64,000 nt of DNA. Source: Bradyrhizobium sp. CB1650. GTDB taxonomy: Bacteria > Pseudomonadota > Alphaproteobacteria > Rhizobiales > Xanthobacteraceae. Position numbers and translations under genes: made by a program. The stretch covers positions 5,857,501-5,921,500 of the forward strand of contig NZ_CP121695.1 of assembly GCF_029761915.1 (NCBI RefSeq), written 5' to 3'. A model generated the notes under the pieces. That model had not been told where the DNA came from. It made no database searches and saw only the letters and a list, made by a program, of their open reading frames with translations. Numbering within the stretch: position 1 is the first letter of the stretch; each line of letters starts with the position of its first letter. This document shows, piece by piece, positions 16,432 to 26,490 of the stretch.

Positions 16432-17334
16432 ATGACAGACGCTTCGACGAACGTCGCCTTCATCGGGGTAGGCAAGATGGGCCTGCCGATGTCGGTGCTC
16501 ATCGCCAAGGCCGGTCACGCCGTGACCGCTTTCGATCAGAGCGCCGCGCGGCTCGACGAGGCGCGCGCGCAAGGCATTTCGATCGCCGCTTCGACCGCCG
16601 AGGCCGTGAACGGGAGGACCGCCGTTGTCACCTCCCTGCCCGATGATGCAGCCTTGCGCGCCGTGATGCTCGGCCCCACCGGCCTCATCGGCGCAATGGC
16701 CCCTGGCGCCGTGCTGATCGAGACCAGCACCGTGAGCGCGGAGGCCTCCGTCGAGGTCGGCGCTGCCGCGCAGGCGCGCGGCGTCCTCTATTTGCGCGCA
16801 CCGGTCTCCGGCAACGCCAGCATTGTTCACACCGGCGCGCTGACCTGCTTCGTTTCGGGACCGACGGACGCCTTTGAGAGCGCCAAGCCGCTGTTCGCCG
16901 CCTTCACCCGCGCCCAGACCTATCTCGGGCCCGGCGAAGAGGCGCGCTACGCAAAACTCGCGGTCAATCTGATGATTGCGGTGTCGGCCGCCATGATGGC
17001 AGAGAGCCTGGCGCTGGCACGCAAGGGCGGCATCGCCTGGCAGGACATTTTGAAGGTGCTCGACGACAGCGCGGTCGCTTCGCCCATGGTGAAGTACAAG
17101 ACCGCATCGCTCCGCAACCGCGATTTCGAGTCCACCTTCTCCTGCAAGCAGATGGCCAAGGATCTCGATCTGATCTTAGGGGCCGGCCACGCCGTCGGCG
17201 TGCCGCTGCAGCTCGCGGCCCAGGTGCGCGAGACCTATGGCTCGCTGGTCGCGCAAGGCGACGGTGAGACCGACTTCATCGCGACCGTCAAGCATCTCGA
17301 GCGGCTGTCCGGCCTCGGAGAGCCCAAACTCTGA
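16432..17334 (+). CDS. NAD(P)-dependent beta-hydroxyacid dehydrogenase (HIBADH family)
   Basis: A 300-aa enzyme of the 3-hydroxyisobutyrate / tartronate-semialdehyde reductase family. It has the N-terminal Rossmann motif FIGVGKMGLPM (residues about 10-20), the substrate motif APVSGNASIVHTGALTCFVSG, and the catalytic lysine in GPGEEARYAKLAVNLM. It lies 20 bases after the amidohydrolase and 15 before the dioxygenase in the same operon. It may oxidise a side-chain hydroxyl or reduce a semialdehyde formed from the imported substrate. Its assignment to a step is open. Confidence 0.86.
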   Translation: MTDASTNVAFIGVGKMGLPMSVLIAKAGHAVTAFDQSAARLDEARAQGISIAASTAEAVNGRTAVVTSLPDDAALRAVMLGPTGLIGAMAPGAVLIETSTVSAEASVEVGAAAQARGVLYLRAPVSGNASIVHTGALTCFVSGPTDAFESAKPLFAAFTRAQTYLGPGEEARYAKLAVNLMIAVSAAMMAESLALARKGGIAWQDILKVLDDSAVASPMVKYKTASLRNRDFESTFSCKQMAKDLDLILGAGHAVGVPLQLAAQVRETYGSLVAQGDGETDFIATVKHLERLSGLGEPKL

Positions 17335-17349
17335 TCCACGGAGGCACAT

Positions 17350-18237
17350 ATGCGTAACTTCAACGAGAACACGATCACGGACGCAGTGCTGGAGCGGATC
17401 AAGGACGCAACCGATCCTCGGGTCAAGCAGGTCAGCGAGGCGCTGGTGCGCCACCTTCATGCCTTCGTGCGCGAGGTCCGTCCGACCCAGAAGGAATGGG
17501 AATACGGCATCGATTTCCTGACTCGCACCGGTCACATGTCCGACGACAAGCGCCAGGAGTTCATCCTGCTCTCGGACACGCTCGGCGTCTCCATGCTGGT
17601 CGACGCGATCAACCATCCGATGCCGGAGGGCGCGACCGAGACCACGGTGCTGGGGCCGTTCTTCGTCCAGGCCGCGCCGGAGCAGGACAGCGGCGCGGAT
17701 ATCTCGGGCCCGATGGAGGGCGACCCGATGCTGGTTACGGGCTCGGTCTCGACCGTCGACGGACGCCCGCTTGCGGGCGCCATTGTGGACGTCTGGCATT
17801 CCGACGATGACGGCTACTACGACGTGCAGCAGCTCGACGACATCGGCGGCGATCTCGCCATGCGTGCGCGCTTCCACACCGACCAGAGCGGCCGCTTCCA
17901 CTTCTGGTCGATCAAGCCTGCGGCCTATCCCGTTCCGCATGACGGCCCGGTCGGCGAGATGCTGGAGGCGCAGGGCCGTCATCCCTGGCGCCCGGCGCAT
18001 GTGCATTTCATGATCTCCGCGCCCGCCTTCGAGCAGCTCGTCACGCACGTGTTCGTCGCCGGCGACCAATATCTCGACAGCGACGTGGTGTTCGGCGTCA
18101 AGGACAGCCTGATCCGCGAGTTCGTCCACCGCCCGCCCGGCCGTGCGCCGGATGGTCGCATGGTGGACGGCGCGTATTTTCATCTCAACTACGATTTCGG
18201 CTTGAAGCAGGTTGCGAGCAGCGCGCAAGCTGCCTAA
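17350..18237 (+). CDS. Intradiol ring-cleavage dioxygenase (hydroxyquinol 1,2-dioxygenase type)
   Basis: Non-heme Fe(III) enzyme of 295 aa predicted to open hydroxyquinol (1,2,4-benzenetriol) to maleylacetate. The N-terminal helical dimerisation domain spans residues about 1-100. The catalytic beta-sandwich holds the expected Fe ligands: Tyr157 (GYYD), Tyr193 (AAYPVP), and His217 and His219 (HPWRPAHVHF). TVLGPFF near residue 100 is the usual domain junction. A GGAGG site lies 7 bases before the ATG. Pairing with maleylacetate reductase favours hydroxyquinol over catechol, because catechol cleavage would need muconate-cycloisomerase genes, which are absent. Confidence 0.9.
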   Translation: MRNFNENTITDAVLERIKDATDPRVKQVSEALVRHLHAFVREVRPTQKEWEYGIDFLTRTGHMSDDKRQEFILLSDTLGVSMLVDAINHPMPEGATETTVLGPFFVQAAPEQDSGADISGPMEGDPMLVTGSVSTVDGRPLAGAIVDVWHSDDDGYYDVQQLDDIGGDLAMRARFHTDQSGRFHFWSIKPAAYPVPHDGPVGEMLEAQGRHPWRPAHVHFMISAPAFEQLVTHVFVAGDQYLDSDVVFGVKDSLIREFVHRPPGRAPDGRMVDGAYFHLNYDFGLKQVASSAQAA

Positions 18238-18296
18238 GCCGGACGATACGCAGCGGACCGACAAGAGTCCGGCATCGGGGCAGAGAGGGAGCAAGG

Positions 18297-19691
18297 ATGG
18301 GACCGCGGGTCAGCACGGCAGCAATGGCCGATCGTCTCACGGGCATGATCGGCCCGCGCGCGAGCGTTGCGCGCGGCGTGCTCGATCAGCATGGGCAGAG
18401 CGAATCCCATTATCGCAACCTGCCGCCGGACATCGTGGTGTTCCCGGAGACGACGCGCGAGGTCGCCGAGATCGTCAAGCTGTGCGCCGGCGCGGACATG
18501 CCGATCGTGCCCTTTGGCGCCGGAACCTCGCTTGAGGGCAACGCCGCGTCTATTGCCGGCGGCGTCTGCTTCGACTTTGCACGCATGAACAAGGTGCTGG
18601 CAGTACATGAGAGCGACATGGACGTCGTCGTGCAGCCCGGCATCACGCGAAAGGAGCTCAATGCGGAGCTGCGCGGCACCGGCCTGTTCTTCCCGATCGA
18701 TCCCGGCGCGGACGCCTCGATCGGCGGAATGACGTCGACCCGCGCCTCCGGCACCATGGCGGTGCGCTACGGCACCATGAAGGACAATGTCATGGCGCTG
18801 GAGGTGGTGCTGGCCGACGGGCGTGTGATCCGCACCGCGCAGCGCGCGCGCAAATCGGCCGCCGGCTACGATCTGACGCGGATGTTCGTCGGCGCCGAAG
18901 GCACGCTCGGCGTCATCACCGAGATCACGCTCAAGCTTCATCCCGTGCCGCAGGCGATCTCAGCCGCGGTCTGCAGCTTCGATACCCTGCACGACGCCGT
19001 CGATACCGCGATCTCCGTGATCCAGTCCGCCATTCCGGTGGCACGCATCGAGCTGCTCGACGATGTCATGATGCGGGGCATCAATGCCTATGCAAAGCTC
19101 GGCTATCGCGAGGCCCCGACCCTGTTCTTCGAATTCCACGGCTCCGAGACTTCCGTCGCCGAGCAGGCCGAGGCCGCACAGGCCATCGCCGCCGACCATG
19201 GCGGTCATGGTTTCGCTTGGGCGAAGGCGCCGGAGGACCGCAGCCGCCTCTGGCATGCCCGCGACAACACGCTTTATGCCGGCCTCGGCCTGCGGCCCGG
19301 CGCGCGCGCCGTGATCACGGATGTCTGCGTGCCGATCTCGCGGCTGGCGGAATGCCTGACCGAGACACGACGCGACGCCGACGAGCACGGCTTTACCGCG
19401 CCGATCGTCGGCCATGTCGGCGACGGCAATTTCCACATGCTGATCCTGATCGATCCCGCAAAGCCGGACGAGGTCGAGGGCGCCAAGGCGCTGCAGGCGC
19501 GCATGGTCGCTCGTGCCATTGCCATGGACGGCACCTGCACCGGCGAGCACGGCATTGGGATCGGCAAGATCGATTATCTCACCGACGAACTCGGCCAAGC
19601 CGTCGATGTGATGCGATCGATCAAGCAGGCGCTCGATCCGAACGGCCTGATGAATCCCGGAAAGATTTTTGTTAGCGGAGCGCGCGCATGA
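18297..19691 (+). CDS. FAD-binding oxidase, GlcD / D-lactate dehydrogenase family
   Basis: A 464-aa flavoenzyme of the VAO/PCMH family. The FAD-binding loop is PFGAGTSLEGN (residues 73-83), followed by DPGADASIGGMTSTRASGT and GAEGTLGVITEITLKLHP. The C-terminal domain ends with GHVGDGNFHMLI and GTCTGEHGIGIGK, the metal and hydroxyacid site of D-2-hydroxyacid dehydrogenases. It therefore probably oxidises a D-2-hydroxyacid to a keto acid and passes electrons to the respiratory chain. GGGAG lies 6 bases before the start. Its stop overlaps the next ABC ATPase by 4 bases, binding the catabolic and transport halves of the operon. Confidence 0.88.
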   Translation: MGPRVSTAAMADRLTGMIGPRASVARGVLDQHGQSESHYRNLPPDIVVFPETTREVAEIVKLCAGADMPIVPFGAGTSLEGNAASIAGGVCFDFARMNKVLAVHESDMDVVVQPGITRKELNAELRGTGLFFPIDPGADASIGGMTSTRASGTMAVRYGTMKDNVMALEVVLADGRVIRTAQRARKSAAGYDLTRMFVGAEGTLGVITEITLKLHPVPQAISAAVCSFDTLHDAVDTAISVIQSAIPVARIELLDDVMMRGINAYAKLGYREAPTLFFEFHGSETSVAEQAEAAQAIAADHGGHGFAWAKAPEDRSRLWHARDNTLYAGLGLRPGARAVITDVCVPISRLAECLTETRRDADEHGFTAPIVGHVGDGNFHMLILIDPAKPDEVEGAKALQARMVARAIAMDGTCTGEHGIGIGKIDYLTDELGQAVDVMRSIKQALDPNGLMNPGKIFVSGARA

Positions 19692-21211
19692 GCACGGCTT
19701 TGCCAATCGAGGCCTCCTCGCCTGTGCCACTGCTCGAGCTGCGCGGCATCAGCAAGGAGTTTCCGGGCGTCAAGGCGCTGGACGATGTGTCGTTCGCTGT
19801 CTTTCCCGGCGAGGTCCACATGCTGCTCGGCGAGAACGGTGCCGGCAAGTCGAGCCTGATGAAGGTGTTGTGCGGCGCCTATCGCGCCGATGCCGGCGAG
19901 TTCTTCTGCAAGGGTGAGAAGGTGGCGATCAGCTCGGCCGCCGACGCGCAGCGGCTCGGCATTGCCGTGATCTTCCAGGAATTCTCACTCGTCCCCTATC
20001 TCGATATCGCGCAAAATATCTTCCTCGGCCGCGAGCCGAAGGGGCGCATTCCCGGCACGATCGACCGCCGCAAGATCCTGGCCGACGCCAGGCGCGTGCT
20101 CGACACGATCGGCTTCGACATCGATCCCGCCATCACCGTCGACAAGCTCGGCGTGGCGCAGCAGCAGATGGTCGAGATTGCGAAAGCCATCAGCCAGAAC
20201 GCGCGCATCCTGGTGATGGACGAGCCGACCGCGGCGCTGTCCGACCGCGAGACCGAGCTCTTGTTCGCGCTGATCGCACGCCTGAAGGCCGACGGCGTTT
20301 CCATCGTCTATATCTCGCACCGCATGGCCGAGGTGTTCGCGCTCGGCGACCGCATTACCGTGCTGCGCGACGGCCGCCGCATCGATGGCGTGCGCCCCGC
20401 CGACGTCACGCCGGACCAGCTCGTCCGCATGATGGTCGGCCGCAACGTCGACATGACCTATCCGCGCAAATTTGCCGACAAACCGGGCGAGGTGTTGCTG
20501 AAGGTCAGTGGCCTGACGTCGCCGACCGGCATTGCCGATATCGACATCGAGGTGCGCCGGGGCGAGATCGTCGGCCTGTGCGGCCTCGTCGGCTCCGGCC
20601 GCAGCGAGGTCGCGCGCGCCATCTTCGGCGCGGATCCCCTGACGTCCGGCGAGATCATCTTCGACGGCAAGGCCATCTCCGGAGAGCCCGACGTCGCGGC
20701 CCGCCGCGGCATCGCGCTGATCCCGGAGAGCCGCAAGAGCGAGGGGCTCGCGCTGCTCCGCTCCGTCGGCGACAATCTCGTCGTCTCGGCGCTGCGAAAG
20801 TTATTCCCGAGTGGCCTGTTCGACCAGCGCAACGCATTGCGCACATCTGACGGCCTGATCCGGCAGCTCCGGATCGCGACGCCCAGCGCGCGCCAGACCG
20901 TCGGCCTGCTCTCCGGCGGCAACCAGCAAAAGGTCGTGATCGGCAAGTGGCTGGCGGCCGGCGCAAAGCTCTTCATCTTCGACGAGCCGACGCGGGGCAT
21001 CGACATCGGCGCCAAATCCGAGATCTTCGCCTTGATCGACCGGCTGGTCGCCGAAGGCGCGGCGGCGCTGATGATCTCGTCCGAGCAGGTCGAGATCTGC
21101 CATGTCTGCGACCGCGCCTATGTGATGCGCGAGGGCCGCATTGCCGGGCATCTGGCGCGCAATGAGCTGACGGAGGAAAACATCGTGCGACTGGGGATGC
21201 ATCATGCGTGA
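19688..21211 (+). CDS. Ribose/xylose-type sugar ABC importer ATPase (RbsA-like)
   Basis: Double-NBD ATPase of 507 aa for a CUT2 importer. The first half has GENGAGKSSLMKVL, LGVAQQQMVEIAKAI and ILVMDEPTAALSD. The second half has the degenerate Walker A GLVGSGRSEVARAIFG, LSGGNQQKVVIGKWL and LFIFDEPTRGIDIGAKSE, exactly the RbsA layout. It is translationally coupled to the flavoenzyme upstream (ATGA) and overlaps the first permease by 8 bases. CUT2 importers take up pentoses, cyclitols and related compounds, which is unusual beside hydroxyquinol genes. Confidence 0.93.
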   Translation: MSTALPIEASSPVPLLELRGISKEFPGVKALDDVSFAVFPGEVHMLLGENGAGKSSLMKVLCGAYRADAGEFFCKGEKVAISSAADAQRLGIAVIFQEFSLVPYLDIAQNIFLGREPKGRIPGTIDRRKILADARRVLDTIGFDIDPAITVDKLGVAQQQMVEIAKAISQNARILVMDEPTAALSDRETELLFALIARLKADGVSIVYISHRMAEVFALGDRITVLRDGRRIDGVRPADVTPDQLVRMMVGRNVDMTYPRKFADKPGEVLLKVSGLTSPTGIADIDIEVRRGEIVGLCGLVGSGRSEVARAIFGADPLTSGEIIFDGKAISGEPDVAARRGIALIPESRKSEGLALLRSVGDNLVVSALRKLFPSGLFDQRNALRTSDGLIRQLRIATPSARQTVGLLSGGNQQKVVIGKWLAAGAKLFIFDEPTRGIDIGAKSEIFALIDRLVAEGAAALMISSEQVEICHVCDRAYVMREGRIAGHLARNELTEENIVRLGMHHA

Positions 21212-22154
21212 GGCCGCGGTCGCATCACAACCAAATCCGCTGCAGCGCATTCCCGGCGTCGCAATCGTGCTGGTGGTTCTGATCGCGCTGTTCGGTGTGC
21301 TTGCGCCGGGCTTCCTGTCGATTGCCAACCTCTCCAACGTGCTGGTGCAGTCGACGATCCTGACCATGCTCGCGCTGCCGATGACGCTGATCATCATGAC
21401 GGAAGGGCTGGACCTGTCGATGGGCGCGGTGCTGACGCTGACCTCGCTCTGCGTTGCGATCGTGTCCCTCGCGACCAAGTCGATGCTGCTGGGCCTGGGC
21501 GCCGGCCTGCTGGTCGGCGCGGCCTTCGGCACCGTCAACGGCTGGCTCGTCGCGATCCTCGGCATTCCGCCGTTCGTCGCGACGCTTGGCACGCTCGGCA
21601 TGGCGCAGGGCCTGTCGCTGATCGTCAGCGACGGCCAGAGCGTGGTCGGCATTCCCCATAGTGTGCGGGACATCTATTCCGCAACGCTTCTGGGCGTCCC
21701 CGTGCCGATCGTGATGGCGCTCGTCACCTATGCGGCCTTTCACGCCCTGCTCTATCACACCCGCGTCGGCACCTACATCTTCGCCCTTGGCGGCAATCGC
21801 GAGGCACTGCGCTATGCCGGCCTTTCGGCGAACCGGCTCCTGATCGCGGTCTATGCGATCGGCGGCGCCATGGCCGGCATCGCCGGCCTGCTGATGACCG
21901 CGCGCATGAATTCCGGGCATCCGACCGCCGGTCTCGGCCTCGAATTCGACGCCATCGCGGCCGTGGCGGTCGGCGGCACCTCGTTCGAGCGGGGCAATGG
22001 CTGGCTGCTCGGCACCGTGCTCGGCGTGATCGCGGTGGGCGTGCTGCGCAACGGGTTGAATCTGATCTCGCTGCCGTCCTCGGTGCAGGTCGCAAGCGTC
22101 GGCGTCCTCGTCATCGTCGCGCTGTTCCTCGACGGTGTTCGGAGCCGGTCATGA
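21204..22154 (+). CDS. Ribose-type ABC importer permease 1 (RbsC family)
   Basis: A 316-aa inner-membrane permease with about eight to ten hydrophobic segments, from IPGVAIVLVVLIALFGVLAPGF near residue 15 to VGVLVIVALFLDGV at the end. The CUT2 signature GLDLSMGAVLTLTSLC and the cytoplasmic GTYIFALGGNREALRYAGLS loop are clear. It overlaps the ATPase by 8 bases and the second permease by 4. Two different permease genes, not one, imply a heterodimeric channel. Confidence 0.9.
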   Translation: MREAAVASQPNPLQRIPGVAIVLVVLIALFGVLAPGFLSIANLSNVLVQSTILTMLALPMTLIIMTEGLDLSMGAVLTLTSLCVAIVSLATKSMLLGLGAGLLVGAAFGTVNGWLVAILGIPPFVATLGTLGMAQGLSLIVSDGQSVVGIPHSVRDIYSATLLGVPVPIVMALVTYAAFHALLYHTRVGTYIFALGGNREALRYAGLSANRLLIAVYAIGGAMAGIAGLLMTARMNSGHPTAGLGLEFDAIAAVAVGGTSFERGNGWLLGTVLGVIAVGVLRNGLNLISLPSSVQVASVGVLVIVALFLDGVRSRS

Positions 22155-23128
22155 CCGACATCACCAAAGAGACCATCGCACCGCCCCGCTCCTTCCTCTC
22201 GCAGGACGCGATCCAGCTCTTCTATCGCCTGCTCGCCGCGTTCCTGATCTGCGCTGTGCTCGCGGTGCTCAGCGATTCCTTCCTGAGCCTCGGCAACATC
22301 CTCAACGTGCTGCGCCAGGCGAGCCTGACTTTCTTCATCGCCTCGGGCCTGACGCTGGTGGTGCTGACCGCCGGCCTCGATCTCTCGGTCGGCGCCAATG
22401 TCGCGCTGTCCGCCTGCCTTGCCGGCACGGTGATCCATCAGACCGGCTCGCCGGTGCTCGGCATTTTCACCGCGCTGATCGTCGGCGGCATCGTCGGTCT
22501 GCTCAACGGCATCATGGTGACCGCGCTGCGCATCCCCTCCTTCATCGCCACCTATGGCATGCTCTGGGTGCTGAACGGCCTCACCTATTGGTACATGGCC
22601 GGCGATACCATCCACGGCTTCCCCGCCGGCTTCCGCCAGATCGGCAGCGGCTACCTGTTCGGCCTGCCGATCCCGGTCTATCTGCTCGTCGTCTTTCTCG
22701 CGATCGGCACGCTGTTCGCGCAGCGGACGATCTGGGGCCAGGAGATCTATGCGATCGGTGCCAATCCAGTCGCGGCACGGCTCTCCGGCATCCCGGTCGC
22801 GCGGCGCCTGCTCCTCGTCTATTCCGTGTCCGGCACCATGGCGGGACTCGCCTCGATCATCTTCCTGTCGCGGCTCAATTCGGCCGAGGCCGACATCGGC
22901 GAGAGCCTGACGCTGCCTGCGATCGCGGCCGTGCTGATCGGCGGCACCTCGCTGTTCGGCGGTGTCGGCACCGTGTTCGGCACCTTCGTCGGCGCGCTGA
23001 TCCTGACGCTGGTGCTGAACGGCATGAACCTGTTGTCGGTCAGCGCCAACTGGCAGCCGCTCGTCACCGGCATCATCGTCATTCTCGCGGTCTGGCTCGA
23101 CATGAAGACTCGGCGCCGCGCGCAATGA
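22151..23128 (+). CDS. Ribose-type ABC importer permease 2 (RbsC family)
   Basis: A 325-aa second permease of the CUT2 importer. Hydrophobic segments include LLAAFLICAVLAVLSDSFL near residue 30 and IVILAVWLDM at the C-terminus. The signature TAGLDLSVGANVALSACLAG and the loop GQEIYAIGANPVAARLSGIPV match the RbsC family and its sister gene. Start overlap ATGA with permease 1 indicates coupled translation in equal amounts. Confidence 0.9.
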   Translation: MTDITKETIAPPRSFLSQDAIQLFYRLLAAFLICAVLAVLSDSFLSLGNILNVLRQASLTFFIASGLTLVVLTAGLDLSVGANVALSACLAGTVIHQTGSPVLGIFTALIVGGIVGLLNGIMVTALRIPSFIATYGMLWVLNGLTYWYMAGDTIHGFPAGFRQIGSGYLFGLPIPVYLLVVFLAIGTLFAQRTIWGQEIYAIGANPVAARLSGIPVARRLLLVYSVSGTMAGLASIIFLSRLNSAEADIGESLTLPAIAAVLIGGTSLFGGVGTVFGTFVGALILTLVLNGMNLLSVSANWQPLVTGIIVILAVWLDMKTRRRAQ

Positions 23129-23170
23129 ATTCCTGATATCCAACAAGCCAAAATGAGGGATGGAGACGAC

Positions 23171-24148
23171 ATGAGACAGCAGAAACTGGGCTACCTCGCA
23201 CTGCCGCTTCTGATGGCGGCCGCGTTCACCACGCAGGCCCGCGCCGACGGCGAGACCATCGCCGTCTTCACCAAGAACCAGACCAATCCCTATTTCCAGA
23301 CCGTGCGGGTCGGCGCCGACGTCGCGGCCAAGGCGATGAACGCCAAGACGCTGCACTACATTCCGACCAAGCCGGACTCGATCCCCGAGCAGCTCAGCCA
23401 GATCGAGGATGTCGTGGTGAAGAAGCCGAGCTCGATCGTCTTCATCCCCGTCGACTACAAGGCCATGGTGCCAGGCGTCGAGAAGATCAACGACGCAAAG
23501 ATCCCGGTGGTCAACATCACCGACCGCTCCGCCGGCGGCAAGTTCGTCTCCTTCATCGGCGCCGACGATTACAGCCTCGGTCTCGAGACCGCGCGTCATC
23601 TGCTGAAGACGCTCGGCGGCAAGGGCAACATCGTCATCATCGAGGGCGTCAAGGGCTCGCTGACCAATGTCGACCGTATCAGAGGCTTCAACGACGCCAT
23701 CAAGGAGAATCCGGGCGCCAAGCTCTTGGCCTCGCAGCCGGGCAACTACCAGCGGCTCCAGGCGCTCCAGGTCATGGAAAATCTGATGCAGTCGAATTCG
23801 CAGATCGACGGCGTGCTCGCCGCCAACGACGCCATGGCTGTCGGTGCGATCGAGGCGCTCGACGGTGCCAACCGCAAGGCGCAGGTGATCGGCATCAACG
23901 GCACCAAGGAAGCGATCGATGCCATCAAGTCGGGCAAGCTGCTCGCGAGCGGCGACTACAACGGCTTTGCGCAAGGCTGCCTCGGCACCATGATGGCGAT
24001 CCGTTCCCTGCGCGACCAGCCGATCATCAACGAGATCGTGCTGAAGCCGACCGTCATCACAAAGGACAACTACAAGCCGTTCGACGTTCCGCTGGAGCAG
24101 CGGAATTGCCCGACCTTCGAGGAGGCCGGCAAGCTCGGCGGCAAATAG
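23171..24148 (+). CDS. Ribose-type ABC importer substrate-binding protein
   Basis: A 325-aa periplasmic binding protein (RbsB family). The signal peptide is MRQQKLGYLALPLLMAAAFT with cleavage near ARA-DG. The mature fold has TIAVFTKNQTNPYFQTVRVGADVAAK, FIPVDYKAMVPGVEKI, GADDYSLGLETARHLL and GVLAANDAMAVGAIEAL, the typical two-lobe periplasmic-binding pattern. ATG 23171 is preferred over a start 18 bases upstream because GGAG lies at the right spacing. It is the last gene of the importer and the protein to test for ligand identity, which would name the compound fed into the hydroxyquinol pathway. Confidence 0.92.
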   Translation: MRQQKLGYLALPLLMAAAFTTQARADGETIAVFTKNQTNPYFQTVRVGADVAAKAMNAKTLHYIPTKPDSIPEQLSQIEDVVVKKPSSIVFIPVDYKAMVPGVEKINDAKIPVVNITDRSAGGKFVSFIGADDYSLGLETARHLLKTLGGKGNIVIIEGVKGSLTNVDRIRGFNDAIKENPGAKLLASQPGNYQRLQALQVMENLMQSNSQIDGVLAANDAMAVGAIEALDGANRKAQVIGINGTKEAIDAIKSGKLLASGDYNGFAQGCLGTMMAIRSLRDQPIINEIVLKPTVITKDNYKPFDVPLEQRNCPTFEEAGKLGGK

Positions 24149-24171
24149 ACCCCGCACATCAAACGCAAGGC

Positions 24172-24198
24172 TGGACGGCCACCCCCTGCGGCCGTCCA
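24172..24198 (+). terminator. Hairpin after the binding-protein gene
   Basis: TGGACGGCC (24172-24180) and GGCCGTCCA (24190-24198) pair perfectly over a 9-base loop, 23 bases after the binding-protein stop and 17 before the YciI start. It has no T-run. It may end most operon transcripts or reduce readthrough into the YciI gene. Confidence 0.5.
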
Positions 24199-24215
24199 TC
24201 AAGACTGGAGTGACA

Positions 24216-24503
24216 ATGCTGTTTGCAATTCACGCGCTCGACCGCGCCGGCGCGCTGCCAACCCGGCTCGCCAACTACGACGCTCACAAGGCCTTCCTGA
24301 GCGACACCTCGCGCTTTGGCGTCAAGATCGTGATGTCGGGCCCCCTCGTCTCGGACGACGGCCAGACCATGATCGGCAGCCTGTTCCTGATCGAGGCCCC
24401 CGGCCGCGCCGAGGTCGAAGCGTTCAACCAGGCCGATCCCTTCGCCGCCGCAGGTATCTGGGACAAGGTCACGATCACCGGCTTCCTGCGCCGCCAAGGT
24501 TAA
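24216..24503 (+). CDS. YciI-family protein
   Basis: A 95-aa ferredoxin-like YciI domain: [10 protein letters not shown], a central [10 protein letters not shown] helix with the conserved His, [21 protein letters not shown], and [14 protein letters not shown] with the conserved Asp. GGAG lies 5 bases before ATG 24216; a GTG 6 bases upstream is less suitable. YciI relatives include TftG, the dehydrochlorinase for 5-chlorohydroxyquinol. That makes its position at the end of a hydroxyquinol operon notable, although a hairpin lies between. Its last 29 bases overlap the 3' end of the convergent peptide-transporter ATPase gene. Confidence 0.85.
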   Translation: MLFAIHALDRAGALPTRLANYDAHKAFLSDTSRFGVKIVMSGPLVSDDGQTMIGSLFLIEAPGRAEVEAFNQADPFAAAGIWDKVTITGFLRRQG

Positions 24504-25481
24504 GCCCCTGCGGCGGCTCGTCGAGGTGGCACGCCACCCATTGATTGTTTCCAGTGGCGCGGAGCTGCGGCTCCTCGGTCCGGCAGCGATCGAAAGCGAA
24601 CGGGCAGCGGGTGTGGAAGCGGCATCCGCTCGGCGGGTTGATGGGGCTCGGCACGTCGCCACGGAGGATGATGGGGTGGCGCGACGCTCCGGGCTCGGGA
24701 AGCGGCACCGCCGACAGCAGCGCCTGGGTGTAGGGATGCCTTGGCGCGGCGAAGATTTCATTCTTCGGCGCCAGTTCGACGATCCTGCCGAGATACATCA
24801 CCGCGACGCGATGGGTCATGTGCTCGACGATCGCCAGATCATGGCTGATGAAGAGCAGCGCGAGGCCGAACTCGCGCTGGAGGTCTTGCAACAGGTTGAC
24901 GATCTGCGCCTTGACCGAGACGTCGAGCGCGGAGACCGCCTCGTCGCAGACGATCAGCTCGGGCTCGGCCGCGAGCGCCCGCGCAATGCCGATGCGCTGA
25001 CGCTGGCCGCCGGAGAATTCGTGCGGCCTTCGGTTCAGCGCCTCGCGCGGCAGCCGCACAGTGTCCATCAGCCTTGCCACGCGCGCATCGAGATCGGCTG
25101 CGGATTTGGCGAGGCCGAAATTGCGGATCGGCTCGGCCAGGATGTCGCGCACGCGCATGCGCGGATTGAGGCTCGAGAACGGATCCTGGAACACGACCTG
25201 CACGCGGCGCCGCATCTGACGCAAGGCGCGCGGCGAGGCGTCATCGATGCGCTGGCCATCGAGGATCACCTGGCCGGCCGTGACGTCGAACAGGCGCAGG
25301 ATGGCGCGCCCGACCGTCGACTTGCCGCAGCCGGATTCGCCCACGAGCGACAGCGTCTCGCCGCGCTCGATCTCGAAGGACACCCCGTCCACCGCGTAGA
25401 CCCGTTCAGACCTGCGGCCGAACAGGCCGGCGCGCACCGGAAAGTGCTTCTTGAGATCATTGACCTGGAGCAGTGGAGGAC

Positions 25482-25485
<4 letters not shown>
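24475..25485 (-). CDS. Peptide ABC importer ATPase, DppF/OppF type
   Basis: A 336-aa ATPase with Walker [16 protein letters not shown] near residue 54, signature [16 protein letters not shown], Walker [19 protein letters not shown], and the C-terminal oligopeptide-transporter domain ([17 protein letters not shown] ... [15 protein letters not shown]) whose cysteines suit the Fe-S site of this subfamily. [18 protein letters not shown] at 25485 is the natural start and overlaps the DppD stop by 4 bases. The gene tail overlaps the convergent YciI gene by 29 bases. Confidence 0.92.
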
Positions 25486-26471
<986 letters not shown>

Positions 26472-26490
26472 CGCGATTGCCCCCTAACCG

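Noticed and set aside
21851..24202. Very long minus-strand open frame (783 codons) opposite the importer genes
   Set aside because: It is a high-GC mirror frame of clear plus-strand permease and binding-protein genes. It has low-complexity Arg/Asp/His-rich composition and no family motif. Similar long antisense frames at 31727-33241, 35030-36544, 13930-15246 and 53108-54652 were rejected for the same reason.
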